Source: an uncultured Holophaga sp.
GTDB lineage: Bacteria; Acidobacteriota; Holophagae; Holophagales; Holophagaceae
Direction: 5' to 3'
DNA length: 64,000 nucleotides
Assembly (NCBI RefSeq): GCF_963677305.1
Contig: NZ_OY781925.1
Span: 2,563,501 to 2,627,500 of the forward strand
Every line of letters starts with the position of its first letter. The stretch's first letter is position 1. Positions 1 to 9,128 of this stretch are shown in pieces. Position numbers and translations under genes: made by a program. The notes below the pieces were generated by a model. That model worked only from the letters and a program-made list of their open reading frames with translations, was not told where the DNA came from and ran no database searches.

Positions 1-75
1 CATCCTGAACCAGTCCCAGGCACCCCTGGTGGGTCGGGAACCATCCGTGCTCATATGTGTGCATCCGAGGCCATA
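1..75 (+). repeat. Partial copy of dispersed intergenic repeat
   Basis: This stretch resembles the right part of the repeat near 27725-27805. Both share a core with CAGGCA, CCTGGTGGGTCG, a 'CCGTG(C/T)TCAT' block and a final 'CCG(A/T)GGCC'. Only the end of the element is inside the window. It lies 3' of the DMT transporter gene. No coding function is evident. Confidence 0.55.
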
Positions 76-110
76 AGGCTTTCAGCTTCGCCCAGACGCG
101 GAGTGAAGGG

Positions 111-959
111 TCATCCCAGGCGCCCCCCCAGCCATCCGGCCAGAACCACCAGACTGCCCCCCAGGGCCAGGCGCCCCCCGTGGACCCGCTCCCGGAAGAC
201 CAGCAGGGCCACCAGGATGGCCAGGGGGATCTTCAGATCGTTCATCACGGCCAGGAAGGTCGTATTGACCCGCCGGGCGCCCACATTCCACAGGAAGAAG
301 CCCAACCCCGAGGCGATGGCCCCCAGGTAGACCAGGGCCATGCCCTGGTGCAGGTCCAGACGGGGCAGTCCGTGGACGGCAAGCACCGGCAGGGCCGCCA
401 GGAGGGCCAGCACCGCCCCTCCGAGGGCGCACCAGGCGAAGCCCCTGGCGCTGCTCCAGCCCGGGAGCCCCGCCATGAGCCGACGGAAGAGGACCTGGCC
501 CGCCGCAAAGCAGAGGTTGGAGGCCTGCACCAGGACCAGCCCCCCCAGCACCCCCGGACGCATCCCGCTTCCCCAGCCGAGACAGATGGCCGTCCCCGCC
601 ACCGAGAGGAGGGCGCAGCCCAGGGAGGCCAAGCGGAAGCGGCGCTCCAGCCATCCCTGGATCAACACGATGTAGAGCGGGGTCATGACCGTTGCCAGGG
701 CCGCCTCATGGGCCTGGAGGCTTCCGTAGGCCCGTGTGTAGCAAAAGCACATGGCCCCCAGTTGGAGCGCCCCCACCCCCATCAGGCGCAGGGAGGCCCG
801 CCGCTCCGCAGCCCATCCTCCCAGAAAGGGCAGGAAGACCAGAGCGGTGATGCCCAGCCGGATGGCGTTGACCACATCCGGCGGGACCCCGCCCAGGAAA
901 CGCTTGAGGAAACTGAAGGAGAAGGCCCAGATCAGCGAGACCAGCAGGAGAAAAGGCAT
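111..959 (-). CDS. EamA/DMT-family transporter
   Basis: A protein of about 282 residues, almost entirely hydrophobic, with roughly ten predicted membrane helices in two EamA-type repeats. The first repeat runs from MPFLLLVSLIWAFSFSFLKR. The second contains the typical 'GAIASGLGFFLWNVGARR' and ends in 'LAGWLGGRLG'. EamA proteins are inner-membrane drug/metabolite exporters; the substrate cannot be read from sequence. The frame is open further upstream to 1139, but that extension is charged, low-complexity and unlike the family. I therefore start at the ATG at 959, which has a GGGAG-like ribosome-binding site upstream. The gene diverges from the PilT-type gene at 1151. Confidence 0.85.
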   Translation of the reverse strand: MPFLLLVSLIWAFSFSFLKRFLGGVPPDVVNAIRLGITALVFLPFLGGWAAERRASLRLMGVGALQLGAMCFCYTRAYGSLQAHEAALATVMTPLYIVLIQGWLERRFRLASLGCALLSVAGTAICLGWGSGMRPGVLGGLVLVQASNLCFAAGQVLFRRLMAGLPGWSSARGFAWCALGGAVLALLAALPVLAVHGLPRLDLHQGMALVYLGAIASGLGFFLWNVGARRVNTTFLAVMNDLKIPLAILVALLVFRERVHGGRLALGGSLVVLAGWLGGRLG

Positions 960-1150
960 CCGCCATTCTCTCCCATCGGGGAGGCTACCGCACCGGGAGG
1001 TGGAAGGCCCGGGTGATGGCCCGGTAAAAGCGCAGAGCAGAAGGTCACAAGCGGATCTCCCCTTTTCTCTTGGCCCCTGCCCACCATCGCCTAGAATAGG
1101 GGCATCCCACCCCTCGAGCCTCGGGAAAGTCCTTCCCACCGGAGTCCGCC

Positions 1151-2428
1151 ATGCACATCAACGAACTGCTCACGACCGTGGTCGACCTGGGCGGATCGGA
1201 CCTTCACCTCAAGGTGGGCAACCACCCCATCGCCCGTGTGAAGGGGCGGCTCACCCCCCTGACCCAGTTCAAGAAGCTGGTGCAGGAGGACACCATCGCC
1301 ATGGCCTACAGCATCATGGCCTCGGAGCGGCAGAAGGCCAAGTTCAAGGAGAACCTGGACCTGGACATCGCCTACTCGGTACCCGCCCTGGGACGCTTCC
1401 GCTGCAACATCTTCAACCAGCGCGGCACCGTGGGCCTGGTGCTGCGCGTCATCCCCCGGCGCATCTTCAGCATCGAGGACCTCATGCTGCCCAAGGTCCT
1501 CAACAAGATCTGCGAGGAACAGCGCGGCCTGGTCCTGGTCACCGGCACCACCGGCTCAGGCAAGTCCACCTCCCTGGCGGCCATGATCGACCTGATCAAT
1601 GCCACCCGCAGCGAGCACATCCTGACCATCGAGGACCCCATCGAGTATCTCCACCGAGACAACCTCTCCATCGTCAACCAGCGGGAGGTGGAGGCCGACT
1701 GCAAGAGCTTCGCCACGGCCCTGCGCGCCGCCCTGCGCCAGGACCCCGATGTGATCCTGGTGGGTGAGATGCGCGACTACGAGACCATCGAGACCGCCAT
1801 CCACGCCGCGGAGACCGGCCACCTGGTCTTCTCCACCCTCCACACCCTGGATGCCACGGAGACCATCAACCGCATCATCTCCGTCTTCCCCCCCCATCAC
1901 CAGAAGCAGGTCCGCCTCCAGCTCTCCCAGGTCCTCAAGGCCGTCATCAGCCAGCGCCTGGTGCCCCGGGCCGACGGCCAGGGCCGGGTCCCCGCCGTCG
2001 AGGTCCTGGTGGCCACGGAGACCGTCAAGGCCTGCATCGAGGACAAGGAGAAGACCAAGGGCCTGAAGGATGTCATCTCCCAGGGCACCAGCCAGTACGG
2101 CATGCAGACCTTCGACCAGAGCCTCTACTTCCTGCTCAGCGAAGGCCTCATCACCGTGGAGGAGGCCCTGAAGCGGGCCACCAACGTCGGCGAGTTCAAG
2201 CTCAAGCTGGAGGGCATCGCCTCCACCTCCGACATGTCCCGCAGCAGCATGGAGCGCGGCATGTCCATCAGCTCCGGCATGGGCCGGGAATCCGGCGGCT
2301 CCCTGGCGCCCCAGGCCGCCGCTCCCACCCGGGTCCCCCCTCCCCCACCGGCGCCCGCCCAGAACGCCCAGCCCGGCAATCAGCAGCCCCCCCTCCCCCC
2401 TGATTTCAAGATCCCCCTGGGGCGCTGA
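1151..2428 (+). CDS. pilT: PilT/PilU-family type IV pilus retraction ATPase
   Basis: A 425-residue cytoplasmic secretion ATPase. The N-terminal domain opens with the typical 'GGSDLHLKVGN'. The ATPase core has Walker A GTTGSGKS near residue 132, an Asp box 'TIEDPIEY' near 160, Walker B 'DPDVILVGEMRD' near 200 and a His box 'TGHLVFSTLHT' near 225. The C-terminal 'GMQTFDQSL' resembles PilU and PilU-like PilT proteins. Family members are hexamers at the pilus base that power retraction and twitching motility. The last ~55 residues are Pro/Ala/Gln-rich and lie outside the conserved fold. The gene stands alone; the next gene is a separate efflux operon. Whether it is PilT or PilU is not certain. 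Confidence 0.93.
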   Translation: MHINELLTTVVDLGGSDLHLKVGNHPIARVKGRLTPLTQFKKLVQEDTIAMAYSIMASERQKAKFKENLDLDIAYSVPALGRFRCNIFNQRGTVGLVLRVIPRRIFSIEDLMLPKVLNKICEEQRGLVLVTGTTGSGKSTSLAAMIDLINATRSEHILTIEDPIEYLHRDNLSIVNQREVEADCKSFATALRAALRQDPDVILVGEMRDYETIETAIHAAETGHLVFSTLHTLDATETINRIISVFPPHHQKQVRLQLSQVLKAVISQRLVPRADGQGRVPAVEVLVATETVKACIEDKEKTKGLKDVISQGTSQYGMQTFDQSLYFLLSEGLITVEEALKRATNVGEFKLKLEGIASTSDMSRSSMERGMSISSGMGRESGGSLAPQAAAPTRVPPPPPAPAQNAQPGNQQPPLPPDFKIPLGR

Positions 2429-2458
2429 TCCGCCCCACCCCACAGGCCCCACCCAGCA

Positions 2459-2480
2459 CCCGCAGCACAGACTGCGGGCG
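2459..2480 (+). terminator. Possible intergenic hairpin after pilT
   Basis: CCCGCAG and CTGCGGG form a 7-bp stem around a 6-base loop just downstream of the PilT-type stop codon. There is no T-run, so intrinsic termination is uncertain. Confidence 0.3.
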
Positions 2481-2595
2481 CTTGGCGTTTATCTGAGGCT
2501 CCCCGGTTGCCTGAAGCCAAAGCTCCGGGTAGCCTAGGTTGTTGCTTTAGCAATTTGGTTTCCGAACCATGCTGGAGCAGGAAGTGGAGGAACCC

Positions 2596-3918
2596 ATGGG
2601 ATGCATCCGAGCCAGGCATTTGTGGCCTTTGGGGTTGCTCCTCTCGCCCACGATCCTGGGCGCCCAGACGCCCCAGGCCAGCCTGACCCTGCGGGAGGCG
2701 ATCCAGAGGGCCCTGGAGCAGAATCCCCAAGTCCAGCAGTCCCTCCTGGCCCTGGCCGCCAGCGGCGAGGATCGCAAGATGGCCGCCGCCGCCCTCCTGC
2801 CCCAGGTCTCCGCCTCGGCCATGACGGTGCGCAACAAGTACAACCTCCACGCCCAGATGGGCATGGCGGTGGACAGCTTCCCCCAGGAAGTGGGCCCCTA
2901 CCACTGGACCCAGGCGGGGCTCGAGGCCCAGGCCACCCTCTTTGATCTGAGCACCTGGGAGCGCTGGCGGGCCGCCCGCCACGCCGAGGACTCCGCCAAG
3001 GCGGATACCCGCACCACCCGGGAAGAGGTCGCCGCCCTCGTGGTGGGCTCCTACCTGCAGGGCCTCCGGGCGGACGCCTCCGTGAAGGCCTCCCGCTCCC
3101 GCATCGAGCTGGCTCAGGCTCTGGAAAAGCTCGCCGAGAACCAGCAGCAGCAGGGCATCGGCACCAAGCTGGACACCCTGAGGGCCCAGGTGAGGCTGCA
3201 GGCCGAACGCCAGACCCTCATCCAGGCAGAAGTCCAGGCCCGCACCGCCCGTCTGGCCCTGGTGCGCCTCCTGGGCCTGGAGCCCGGGACCCAGCTTGAG
3301 CTGAAGGACACCCTGGCCACCCCCGATCTCCCCCGGGAGGACGCTGACACAGCCTACCGCCAGAGCCTTGAGAGCCGGCCTGAGCTCCAGTCCCTGGAGG
3401 CCCGCCAGAAAGCAGCGGACGCCCTCAAGGCCTCTGCCTCGGGGCTGCGCCTGCCCACGGTGGTCGCCTCCGGCTCCTACGGTGCCACGGCCTTCCAAGG
3501 CGAGAGCAGCACCCACACTTACAGCCTTGGGCTTTCCGTCAAGGTGCCCCTCTTCACCGGAGGCCTGGTCTCGGCCCGCATCGCCAAGGCCGAGGCCGAG
3601 CTCAACCAGGTCAAGGAGGCCCGTCGCGACCTGGAGGCCCGGGTGGGCTACGAGGTCCGCACCGCCCGGATGGAAGTGGAAGCCGCCCGCAACGAGGTCG
3701 CCGTGGCGGACCAGGCCGCCGGACTGGCCGAGGAGGCCCTGGTCCAGGCCCGGCACCGCTTCGAGGCCGGTGTGAGCAACAACATCGAGCTCATCAACGC
3801 CCAGGACGATCTGGCCAAGGCCAATGAGAACCAGATCGGGGCCCTCTACCGCCTCAACCAGTACCGCGCCGACCTGGCCAAGGCCGAAGGCCGCCTGGAA
3901 ACCCTTTTCGCACGCTGA
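2596..3918 (+). CDS. TolC-family outer membrane efflux protein
   Basis: About 440 residues. A short signal peptide ends near 'ILGAQ', followed by two OEP repeats. The first begins 'LTLREAIQRALEQNPQVQQS'; the second contains 'AGVSNNIELINAQDDLAKA' near the C-terminus. Family members are trimeric outer-membrane channels. A start at 2596 is preferred over the in-frame ATG at 2569, because GGAGG lies five bases upstream of 2596. It is the first gene of a three-gene operon: 10 bases separate it from the membrane-fusion gene, which is followed after 4 bases by the MFS pump. The channel therefore most likely works with those two. Confidence 0.9.
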   Translation: MGCIRARHLWPLGLLLSPTILGAQTPQASLTLREAIQRALEQNPQVQQSLLALAASGEDRKMAAAALLPQVSASAMTVRNKYNLHAQMGMAVDSFPQEVGPYHWTQAGLEAQATLFDLSTWERWRAARHAEDSAKADTRTTREEVAALVVGSYLQGLRADASVKASRSRIELAQALEKLAENQQQQGIGTKLDTLRAQVRLQAERQTLIQAEVQARTARLALVRLLGLEPGTQLELKDTLATPDLPREDADTAYRQSLESRPELQSLEARQKAADALKASASGLRLPTVVASGSYGATAFQGESSTHTYSLGLSVKVPLFTGGLVSARIAKAEAELNQVKEARRDLEARVGYEVRTARMEVEAARNEVAVADQAAGLAEEALVQARHRFEAGVSNNIELINAQDDLAKANENQIGALYRLNQYRADLAKAEGRLETLFAR

Positions 3919-3928
3919 CGGAGTACCC

Positions 3929-5032
3929 ATGAGCACCGAGCCCGCCGAGGCCAGCCGCCCCGAGGCCCCCACCCCCTCCAAGGCCATGAAGGCCCTCAAG
4001 ATCGCCGTCCCCCTCGTCATCCTGGCGGGACTCGGCATGTACTTCCACTACCGCAACCGCGTCAGCACCGATGACGCGCAGGTGGACGGCCACCTGGTGC
4101 CGGTCTCCAGCAAGGTCTACGGGCACGTGGGCAAGGTGCTGGTCGCCGACAACCAGGAGGTCAAGGCCGGCGACGCCCTGGTGGAGCTGGATCCCGCCGA
4201 CACCCAGGCCAAGGTGGACCAGGCCCGGGCCGCCCTGGCCGAAGCCGAGGCCCAGGTGGCCGCCGCCCAGGCCGAAGAGGCCCGGGCCAACGTCGCCCTG
4301 TCCCAGGCCCAGGGCGCAGACCTGGAGGCCGCCCAGGCCTCGGTGGACGCCAAGCGCTCCACCTTCGACAAGGCCAAGGCCGACTACCAGCGCATGACCC
4401 CCCTGGCCAAGCGGCAGGAGATCTCGGCCCTGGCCTACGACGCCTATCGGAACCAGGCGGAGGTGAGCGAGGGTGAATACAAGATCGCCCAGCGCCGCCT
4501 GAGCTCCCAGCGCCAGGAGGTCACCAGCCGGAAGGCCTCGGTCAGCGCCGCGACGGCCCGCATCACCCAGGCCCGGGCCGGAGTGGAGCTGGCCAAGGCC
4601 AACCTCGCCGCCCTGGAGCTCCAACTCGGCTACACCCACATCACCGCCCCCGTGGATGGCGTCGTCACCCGCAAGCTGGTGGAGAGCGGACAGGTCCTGC
4701 AGCCCGGCCAGGGCCTCATGACCCTCATCCCCCTGCACCAGGTCTGGGTCACCGCCAACTTCAAGGAGACCCAGCTGGCCAAGGTCCACCCCGGCCAGGA
4801 CGCCGAGGTCAAGGTCGACATGAACGGCATGGTGCTCAAGGCCAAGGTGGACTCCATCGCGGGCTCCACCGGCGCCCGCATGAGCCTGCTGCCCCCCGAG
4901 AACGCCGTGGGCAACTTCGTGAAGGTCGTCCAGCGCATCCCTGTGAAGATCCGCATCGATGATGAGGAGGCCCGCAAGGTCATCCTCCGCCCCGGCATGA
5001 ACGTCGACGCCACCATCCTGACGAACAAGTAG
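3929..5032 (+). CDS. emrA: HlyD/EmrA-family membrane fusion protein
   Basis: About 367 residues. A cytoplasmic N-terminus leads into one membrane helix (about residues 24-41) and then the classic 'STDDAQVDGHLVPVSSKV' biotinyl-lipoyl-like segment. A long Ala/Glu-rich alpha-hairpin follows (about 90-205), then the 'GYTHITAPVDGVVTRK' lipoyl half and a beta-barrel. EmrA-type adaptors bridge an inner-membrane DHA2 pump and a TolC channel across the periplasm. The start at 3929 follows an ACGGAG ribosome-binding site; the frame is open further upstream but only as a shadow of the TolC gene. The gene sits between tolC-like and emrB-like genes, completing the tripartite system. Confidence 0.92.
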   Translation: MSTEPAEASRPEAPTPSKAMKALKIAVPLVILAGLGMYFHYRNRVSTDDAQVDGHLVPVSSKVYGHVGKVLVADNQEVKAGDALVELDPADTQAKVDQARAALAEAEAQVAAAQAEEARANVALSQAQGADLEAAQASVDAKRSTFDKAKADYQRMTPLAKRQEISALAYDAYRNQAEVSEGEYKIAQRRLSSQRQEVTSRKASVSAATARITQARAGVELAKANLAALELQLGYTHITAPVDGVVTRKLVESGQVLQPGQGLMTLIPLHQVWVTANFKETQLAKVHPGQDAEVKVDMNGMVLKAKVDSIAGSTGARMSLLPPENAVGNFVKVVQRIPVKIRIDDEEARKVILRPGMNVDATILTNK

Positions 5033-5036
5033 CCCC

Positions 5037-6611
5037 ATGACGGGAAGCGGCCACCGCCAGATCAATCCCTGGATCATCGCCCTCACGGTGATGATCGCCA
5101 CCTTCATGGAAGTGCTGGACACCAGCGTGGCGAACGTGGCCCTCTCCCACATCGCCGGCAACCTCAGCTCCACCGTGGAGGAGACCACCTGGGTCCTGAC
5201 TTCGTACCTGGTGGCCAATGCCGTCGTGCTGCCCCTGGGGGGCTACCTCTCCAGCCTCATGGGGCGCAAGCGCTTCTACCTCACCTGCGTGGCCATCTTC
5301 ACCGCCGCCTCCTTCCTCTGCGGCGTGGCCCCCAGCCTGGGCTGGCTCATCTTCTTCCGGATCCTGCAAGGACTGGGCGGCGGCGGGCTCCAGCCCATCT
5401 CCCAGGCCATCATGGTGGAGACCTTCCCCCTGGAGAAGCGGGGAACGGCCATGGCCGTCTATGGCATGGGTGTGGTGCTGGCCCCCATCATCGGGCCGGT
5501 CCTCGGGGGCTGGATCACGGACAACTACAGCTGGCACTGGATCTTCCTGATCAACGTGCCCGTGGGTTTCCTGAGCATGGCCCTGGTGACCAGCCTGGTC
5601 CACGACCCCATCGGCTTCAAGCGCATCGACCTGAAGAAGGGCGGAAGCTTCGACTTCATCGGCATCGGCATCCTGACCCTGGGACTCGCCTCCCTGGAGA
5701 TCGTCCTGGACGAGGGCCAGCGCAAGGACTGGTTCTCCTCCAACCTCATCGTCTTCTTCGCCATCGTGGCCGTCATCGGTCTGGTGACGGCGGTGGTCTA
5801 CGAACTGCGGAAAGAGCAGCCCATCGTGGACTTCAAGCTCCTCAAGGACAAGAACTTCGCCATCGCCACCCTCATGCTCTTCGTGCTGGGCTTCGTGCTC
5901 TACGGCAGCCTGGCCCTGCTCCCCATGTTCCTCCAGAGCCTCATGGGCTACACGGCGCTCCTGAGCGGTCTGGTGCTGAGCCCGGGCGGCATCGCCATCC
6001 TCATCGGCATGCCCGTGGTGGCGCAGCTCATGAAGCGCTATGACACCCGGCTCATCATCGGCGCCGGCTTCCTGGTCTGCGGCCTGGGGCTCTTCCAGAT
6101 GGCCAACTTCAACCTGGAGGTGGACTTCAGCACCGCCATGGTCTCGCGCATCGTCCAGAGCGTGGGCCTGGCCCTGCTCTTCATCCCCATCAATGTCACG
6201 GCCTTCGCCCCCATCCCCCATGAGAAGACCAGCTATGCCGCCAGTCTGCTGAACCTGGTGCGCAACATCGGCGGCAGCATGGGCATCGCCCTGGTGACAA
6301 CCATCCTCTCCCGCCGCTCCCAGTTCCACCAGGCCCGCCTCATCGGCAACCTCAGCCCCGGCGACCCCGCCTTCCAGGGCTTCCTGGACCGGGCCACCGG
6401 CCTCTACATGGGCCAGGGGGGACTCTCCGCAGCGGACGCCGCCCACGCCGCCCAGGGCGCCGCCTACGGCACCGTCGTCAAGCACGCCACCATGATGGCC
6501 TTCTCCGACACCTTCTGGGTCATGGGGCTCCTCAGCGTCATCCTCATCCCCATGGTCTTCCTCCTGCGGCGCACCATCCTGGCCAAGGACGCCGTCATCG
6601 CGGCGGAGTAG
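5037..6611 (+). CDS. emrB: EmrB/QacA (DHA2) family MFS drug exporter
   Basis: 524 residues with about 14 predicted membrane helices, the DHA2 topology. It opens 'NPWIIALTVMIATFMEVLDTSVANVAL'. Motif C appears as 'GMGVVLAPIIGPVLGGWI', and the 'QGLGGGGLQPISQA' loop is typical. Proton-driven DHA2 pumps of this type export lipophilic drugs or toxins; the substrate is not predictable. It begins four bases after the adaptor gene and ends the operon. There is no regulator next to the operon. Confidence 0.93.
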   Translation: MTGSGHRQINPWIIALTVMIATFMEVLDTSVANVALSHIAGNLSSTVEETTWVLTSYLVANAVVLPLGGYLSSLMGRKRFYLTCVAIFTAASFLCGVAPSLGWLIFFRILQGLGGGGLQPISQAIMVETFPLEKRGTAMAVYGMGVVLAPIIGPVLGGWITDNYSWHWIFLINVPVGFLSMALVTSLVHDPIGFKRIDLKKGGSFDFIGIGILTLGLASLEIVLDEGQRKDWFSSNLIVFFAIVAVIGLVTAVVYELRKEQPIVDFKLLKDKNFAIATLMLFVLGFVLYGSLALLPMFLQSLMGYTALLSGLVLSPGGIAILIGMPVVAQLMKRYDTRLIIGAGFLVCGLGLFQMANFNLEVDFSTAMVSRIVQSVGLALLFIPINVTAFAPIPHEKTSYAASLLNLVRNIGGSMGIALVTTILSRRSQFHQARLIGNLSPGDPAFQGFLDRATGLYMGQGGLSAADAAHAAQGAAYGTVVKHATMMAFSDTFWVMGLLSVILIPMVFLLRRTILAKDAVIAAE

Positions 6612-6649
6612 GCAAAAGCCGTCCGCCGATTCACGCAATGAACGCCGAT

Positions 6650-6824
6650 GGGTCACGACCCACCCCAGGGTGCCTGGGGACAGGTGCAGGGGAGGGTCAG
6701 CCCGTGGGTGCGCTGGCGCCCCCCAGGGCTGCACCCTTCCCTGAACGCAGTCGGCGAGCCGACCACCCCCGCTGTGCGGGGCGGCCCCAGACACCCTACA
6801 CCGGGCGGATCCAGGGCTTTCATT
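6650..6824 (-). repeat. Dispersed repeat, left inverted copy flanking the integron
   Basis: The reverse complement of this segment closely matches 27602-27775. Both contain the block that reads AAAGCCCTGGATCCGCCCGG on one strand, followed by a GGTCGGC...GCCGAC hairpin, a GCGTTCAG block and a CAGGCA...CCTGG...GGGTCG end. It sits downstream of emrB and of the 3' end of intI. The remainder of the gap 6612-7072 shows no convincing gene. Confidence 0.75.
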
Positions 6825-7072
6825 TGTGGGAATCTGTGTACATCCGTGGCCCCAGCTCATACCAGTCCACTCTGCCGAAGCGGAGTCAGGCCGATAACCA
6901 GATTTTCTTTTGCCAGGATGAAGGGGATCAACAGGATCAACGCAGGATGCAAGTCATGGAGGCTCCACTGCCTGGCGTCGGCGGAAACCCAGGCTCCTGC
7001 CAGTGCCACTCCCGACAGGTCCGCACACGCAGGTGCACCCAGCGAACCGACGACGAACACCAGACCGGGAGC

Positions 7073-8092
7073 TCAGGGCCCCAGGCGATCCAGGGGGCTT
7101 CCGATGCCCAATCCGCCGCGGTTCAGCACATGGGTGTAGATCATGGTGGTCTCCACCGACTTGTGCCCCAGCAGCTCCTGGATGGTGCGGATGTCGTGGC
7201 CCCCCTCCAGCAGATGGGTGGCGAAGGAGTGCCGCAGGACATGCGGGGTCACGGGCTTGGTCAGCTCACCATCCCGAGCCGCCTGCCGGATGGCCTTCTG
7301 CAGGCTCTCGGGGTGCAGGTGGTGCCGCATGATCACCCCGCTGCGCGGGTCCGCCGACCGCACCGCAGAGGGAAACACCCACTGCCAGCCCCAGGCCCGG
7401 GGGGCCTCCCTGGACTTCTCCGCCTGGGCGTGGGGCAGCATCACCGAGCCGAAGCCCTCGGCCAGATCCCGCTCGTGGAGCTCCCGGACCTGCTCCAGGT
7501 GACGTTGCAGGGGCAGGACCAGGGAACCCGGCAGCACTGTCACCCGGTCCTTGTCCCCCTTCCCGCCCCGCACCCGGACCTCCCGCCGCTCAAAGTCCAC
7601 ATCCTTCACCCTCAGCCGCAGCCCCTCCATGAGCCGCATCCCCGTCCCGTAGAGCAGCCGCGCCACCAGACCCATGGTTCCCCCCAGCTGATCCAGCAGG
7701 ATGCGCACCTCACTGGGCGTGAGCACCACCGGCAGTCGCCGGGCCTCCTTGGCCTGGACCACCTCCCCCAGCCAGGGCAGGTTCACCCCCAAGCCGTGAC
7801 GGTACAGAAAGAGCAGAGCCGCCTTGGCCTGGTTCTGAGTCGACGCCGACACCCGGCGCTCCGTGGCCAGGTGCGTCAGGAAGGCCATCACCTCCTCCGC
7901 GCCCATCTCACAGGGATGCCGCTTCCCATGGAACAGGATGAAGCGCCGCGCCCAGTCCACATAAGCCTGCTCCGTCCGCAGACTGTAGTGCCGCACCCGC
8001 AGACACTCCCGCAGCCGATCCAACAACCGAGGCCACTGCCCCACCCCCCCAGCCGTCCGTTCTCCAACGGTCTGCCTATTCAGGTCCCCCAT
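7073..8092 (-). CDS. intI: Integron integrase IntI
   Basis: A tyrosine recombinase of 339 residues from the ATG at 8092, which follows a G-rich ribosome-binding site. The catalytic set is visible: R153 in 'GTGMRLMEG', H284-x-x-R287 in '[14 protein letters not shown]', H310 in '[10 protein letters not shown]' and Y319 in 'MIYTH'. The integron-specific insertion (about residues 220-265) is present, with 'WGWQWVFPS', '[13 protein letters not shown]' and a conserved basic patch. IntI inserts and excises cassettes at attI and attC. It is transcribed away from the array, the normal arrangement. The frame is open to 8200, but the extra 36 residues are not family-like. I see no obvious LexA box upstream. 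Confidence 0.96.
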   Translation of the reverse strand: MGDLNRQTVGERTAGGVGQWPRLLDRLRECLRVRHYSLRTEQAYVDWARRFILFHGKRHPCEMGAEEVMAFLTHLATERRVSASTQNQAKAALLFLYRHGLGVNLPWLGEVVQAKEARRLPVVLTPSEVRILLDQLGGTMGLVARLLYGTGMRLMEGLRLRVKDVDFERREVRVRGGKGDKDRVTVLPGSLVLPLQRHLEQVRELHERDLAEGFGSVMLPHAQAEKSREAPRAWGWQWVFPSAVRSADPRSGVIMRHHLHPESLQKAIRQAARDGELTKPVTPHVLRHSFATHLLEGGHDIRTIQELLGHKSVETTMIYTHVLNRGGLGIGSPLDRLGP

Positions 8093-8316
8093 CTCACCCC
8101 CCCGTACGTCTAATGAAGTAAGACCCAGTACGCCCCCCCAGCCCATAACTCGGGGCTTCTCAACCAAGTTTCGTATTTTTTTCGCCTCACAACAACCCAT
8201 GAAGTATGCCTAAACTACCCCAAGCACGTACCCCCACCCCCAACCCAGCACCCATTTTCTTACCCCATTAGGCGTACTCACCCCCCCGTTTTCGAGTCGT
8301 CCAATTCTCGTTAGGC
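8093..8316 (+). promoter_or_regulatory. intI upstream region and attI
   Basis: The stretch between intI and the first cassette contains no gene. The first GTTAGGC core lies at 8310-8316, and the first cassette begins at 8311. This core therefore marks the attI recombination point. An upstream ATTAGGC (about 8266-8272) and GCCTAAA (about 8209-8215) could be further integrase-binding sites. This stretch, or the start of intI, should also hold the cassette promoter Pc, which I cannot place with confidence. Confidence 0.6.
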
Positions 8317-8322
8317 CGCTCC

Positions 8323-8583
8323 ATGGTCTTTTTCGCCCTTACCACCATTGGCTTTCGCAATCTCGTCGAGACAATGGGCCGAGTTCCATCTCCTATCTGG
8401 TTAAACGCCGGAATTCTGGACCGGATCGAGATCGACAAGCTTCGCAGCAGCGGGATCAATCTCACGGTCTTCTCTCAGGCGAGAGACCCCTTTGATTCGA
8501 GCGATATCAGCCAAGCGGTCGCAACCATTCAAATGCACCACGATCAGGACACAATTTGGGTAGAAACCCCGCCAGCGCCCTAA
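8323..8583 (+). CDS. Cassette 1 hypothetical protein
   Basis: An 86-residue ORF whose ATG lies seven bases after the attI core. Its stop codon falls within the R'' core of the first attC, the tight fit seen for true cassette genes. The protein is soluble-looking, with 'LRSSGINLTVFSQARDPFDSS' in the middle. I recognise no family. As the cassette closest to attI it would be the most strongly expressed from Pc. Confidence 0.6.
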   Translation: MVFFALTTIGFRNLVETMGRVPSPIWLNAGILDRIEIDKLRSSGINLTVFSQARDPFDSSDISQAVATIQMHHDQDTIWVETPPAP

Positions 8584-8702
8584 CCAGCCGTTCAACCCGG
8601 ACCCAACAGCCACAATCTTCCAATCTCCCCCATGCATCCCGCTTTCTCGTCCCCTTCGCTCATCTCACCGGCTGTTGGTCCGGTTAACTCCTTTCGTTAG
8701 GC
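8578..8702 (+). repeat. attC site 1
   Basis: Starts with a CCCTAAC variant core and ends GTTAGGC. Inner arms CAACCCGGACCCAACAGCC and GGCTGTTGGTCCGGTTAA pair, with one extra C in the left arm. This is the standard attC of this array. Confidence 0.92.
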
Positions 8703-9115
8703 AAGTTCCGTGGCTTCGATTTGAGCTTGCCCAAAGCGTTTCGTCGATCCGCGCTCCCTCCGTCGTTTTCCTTCGAGGCTGTCCAGCAAAGCCAACTTAA
8801 TCCTCTGGCTCGCTGTCGGCAGTCCGAGTACGCTCGATTCATAGATTCCACGTTCCACGCCAAGCATCTTTTCCACTCCAACGCCTCGACCCCTCCGGTC
8901 ACAAAACCCGTCAGCTCGGCTGCTCCATGACTCTCTTTCGCCTGTCTCCAACCCCAGCACGGTCCCACAACGGCGATCAACAAGCGCCCTGCTCCTGCCT
9001 AACCTTTCGTTCAACCCGGACGACACAGCCACGATCTTCCAATCTCCCCCGTGCAGCCCGCTTTCTCGTCTCCACCCATCGTCCGGCTGGCTGTGCCTCC
9101 GGTTAACTCCTTTCG
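8697..9115 (+). other. Cassette 2, no convincing ORF
   Basis: A complete cassette between two GTTAGGC cores with a full attC at its right end, but without a gene I can support. The longest plus-strand frame (TTG at 8721 to 8930, 69 residues) has no usual start and a Ser/His-rich, non-protein-like composition. The minus-strand frames run through the attC and share its translated sequence. It may be a non-coding cassette, a promoter or RNA cassette, or a decayed gene. Confidence 0.5.
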
Positions 9116-9121
9116 TTAGGC
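8997..9121 (+). repeat. attC site 2
   Basis: GCCTAAC to GTTAGGC, 125 bp. It is slightly divergent from its neighbours (CGACACAGCC in the left arm, GGCTGTGCCTCCGG in the right arm), and the two arms' changes are partly compensatory. Confidence 0.9.
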
Positions 9122-9128
9122 CGCTCCC

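Noticed and set aside
2380..4038. Long minus-strand ORF (552 codons) opposite pilT/tolC
   Set aside because: Shadow of the GC-rich plus-strand genes: Gly/Leu/Ala-rich composition, no domain, no ribosome-binding site. The plus strand has clear family matches.
4980..6860. Minus-strand ORF of 626 codons opposite emrB
   Set aside because: His/Asp/Glu/Gln-rich antisense shadow; no domain.
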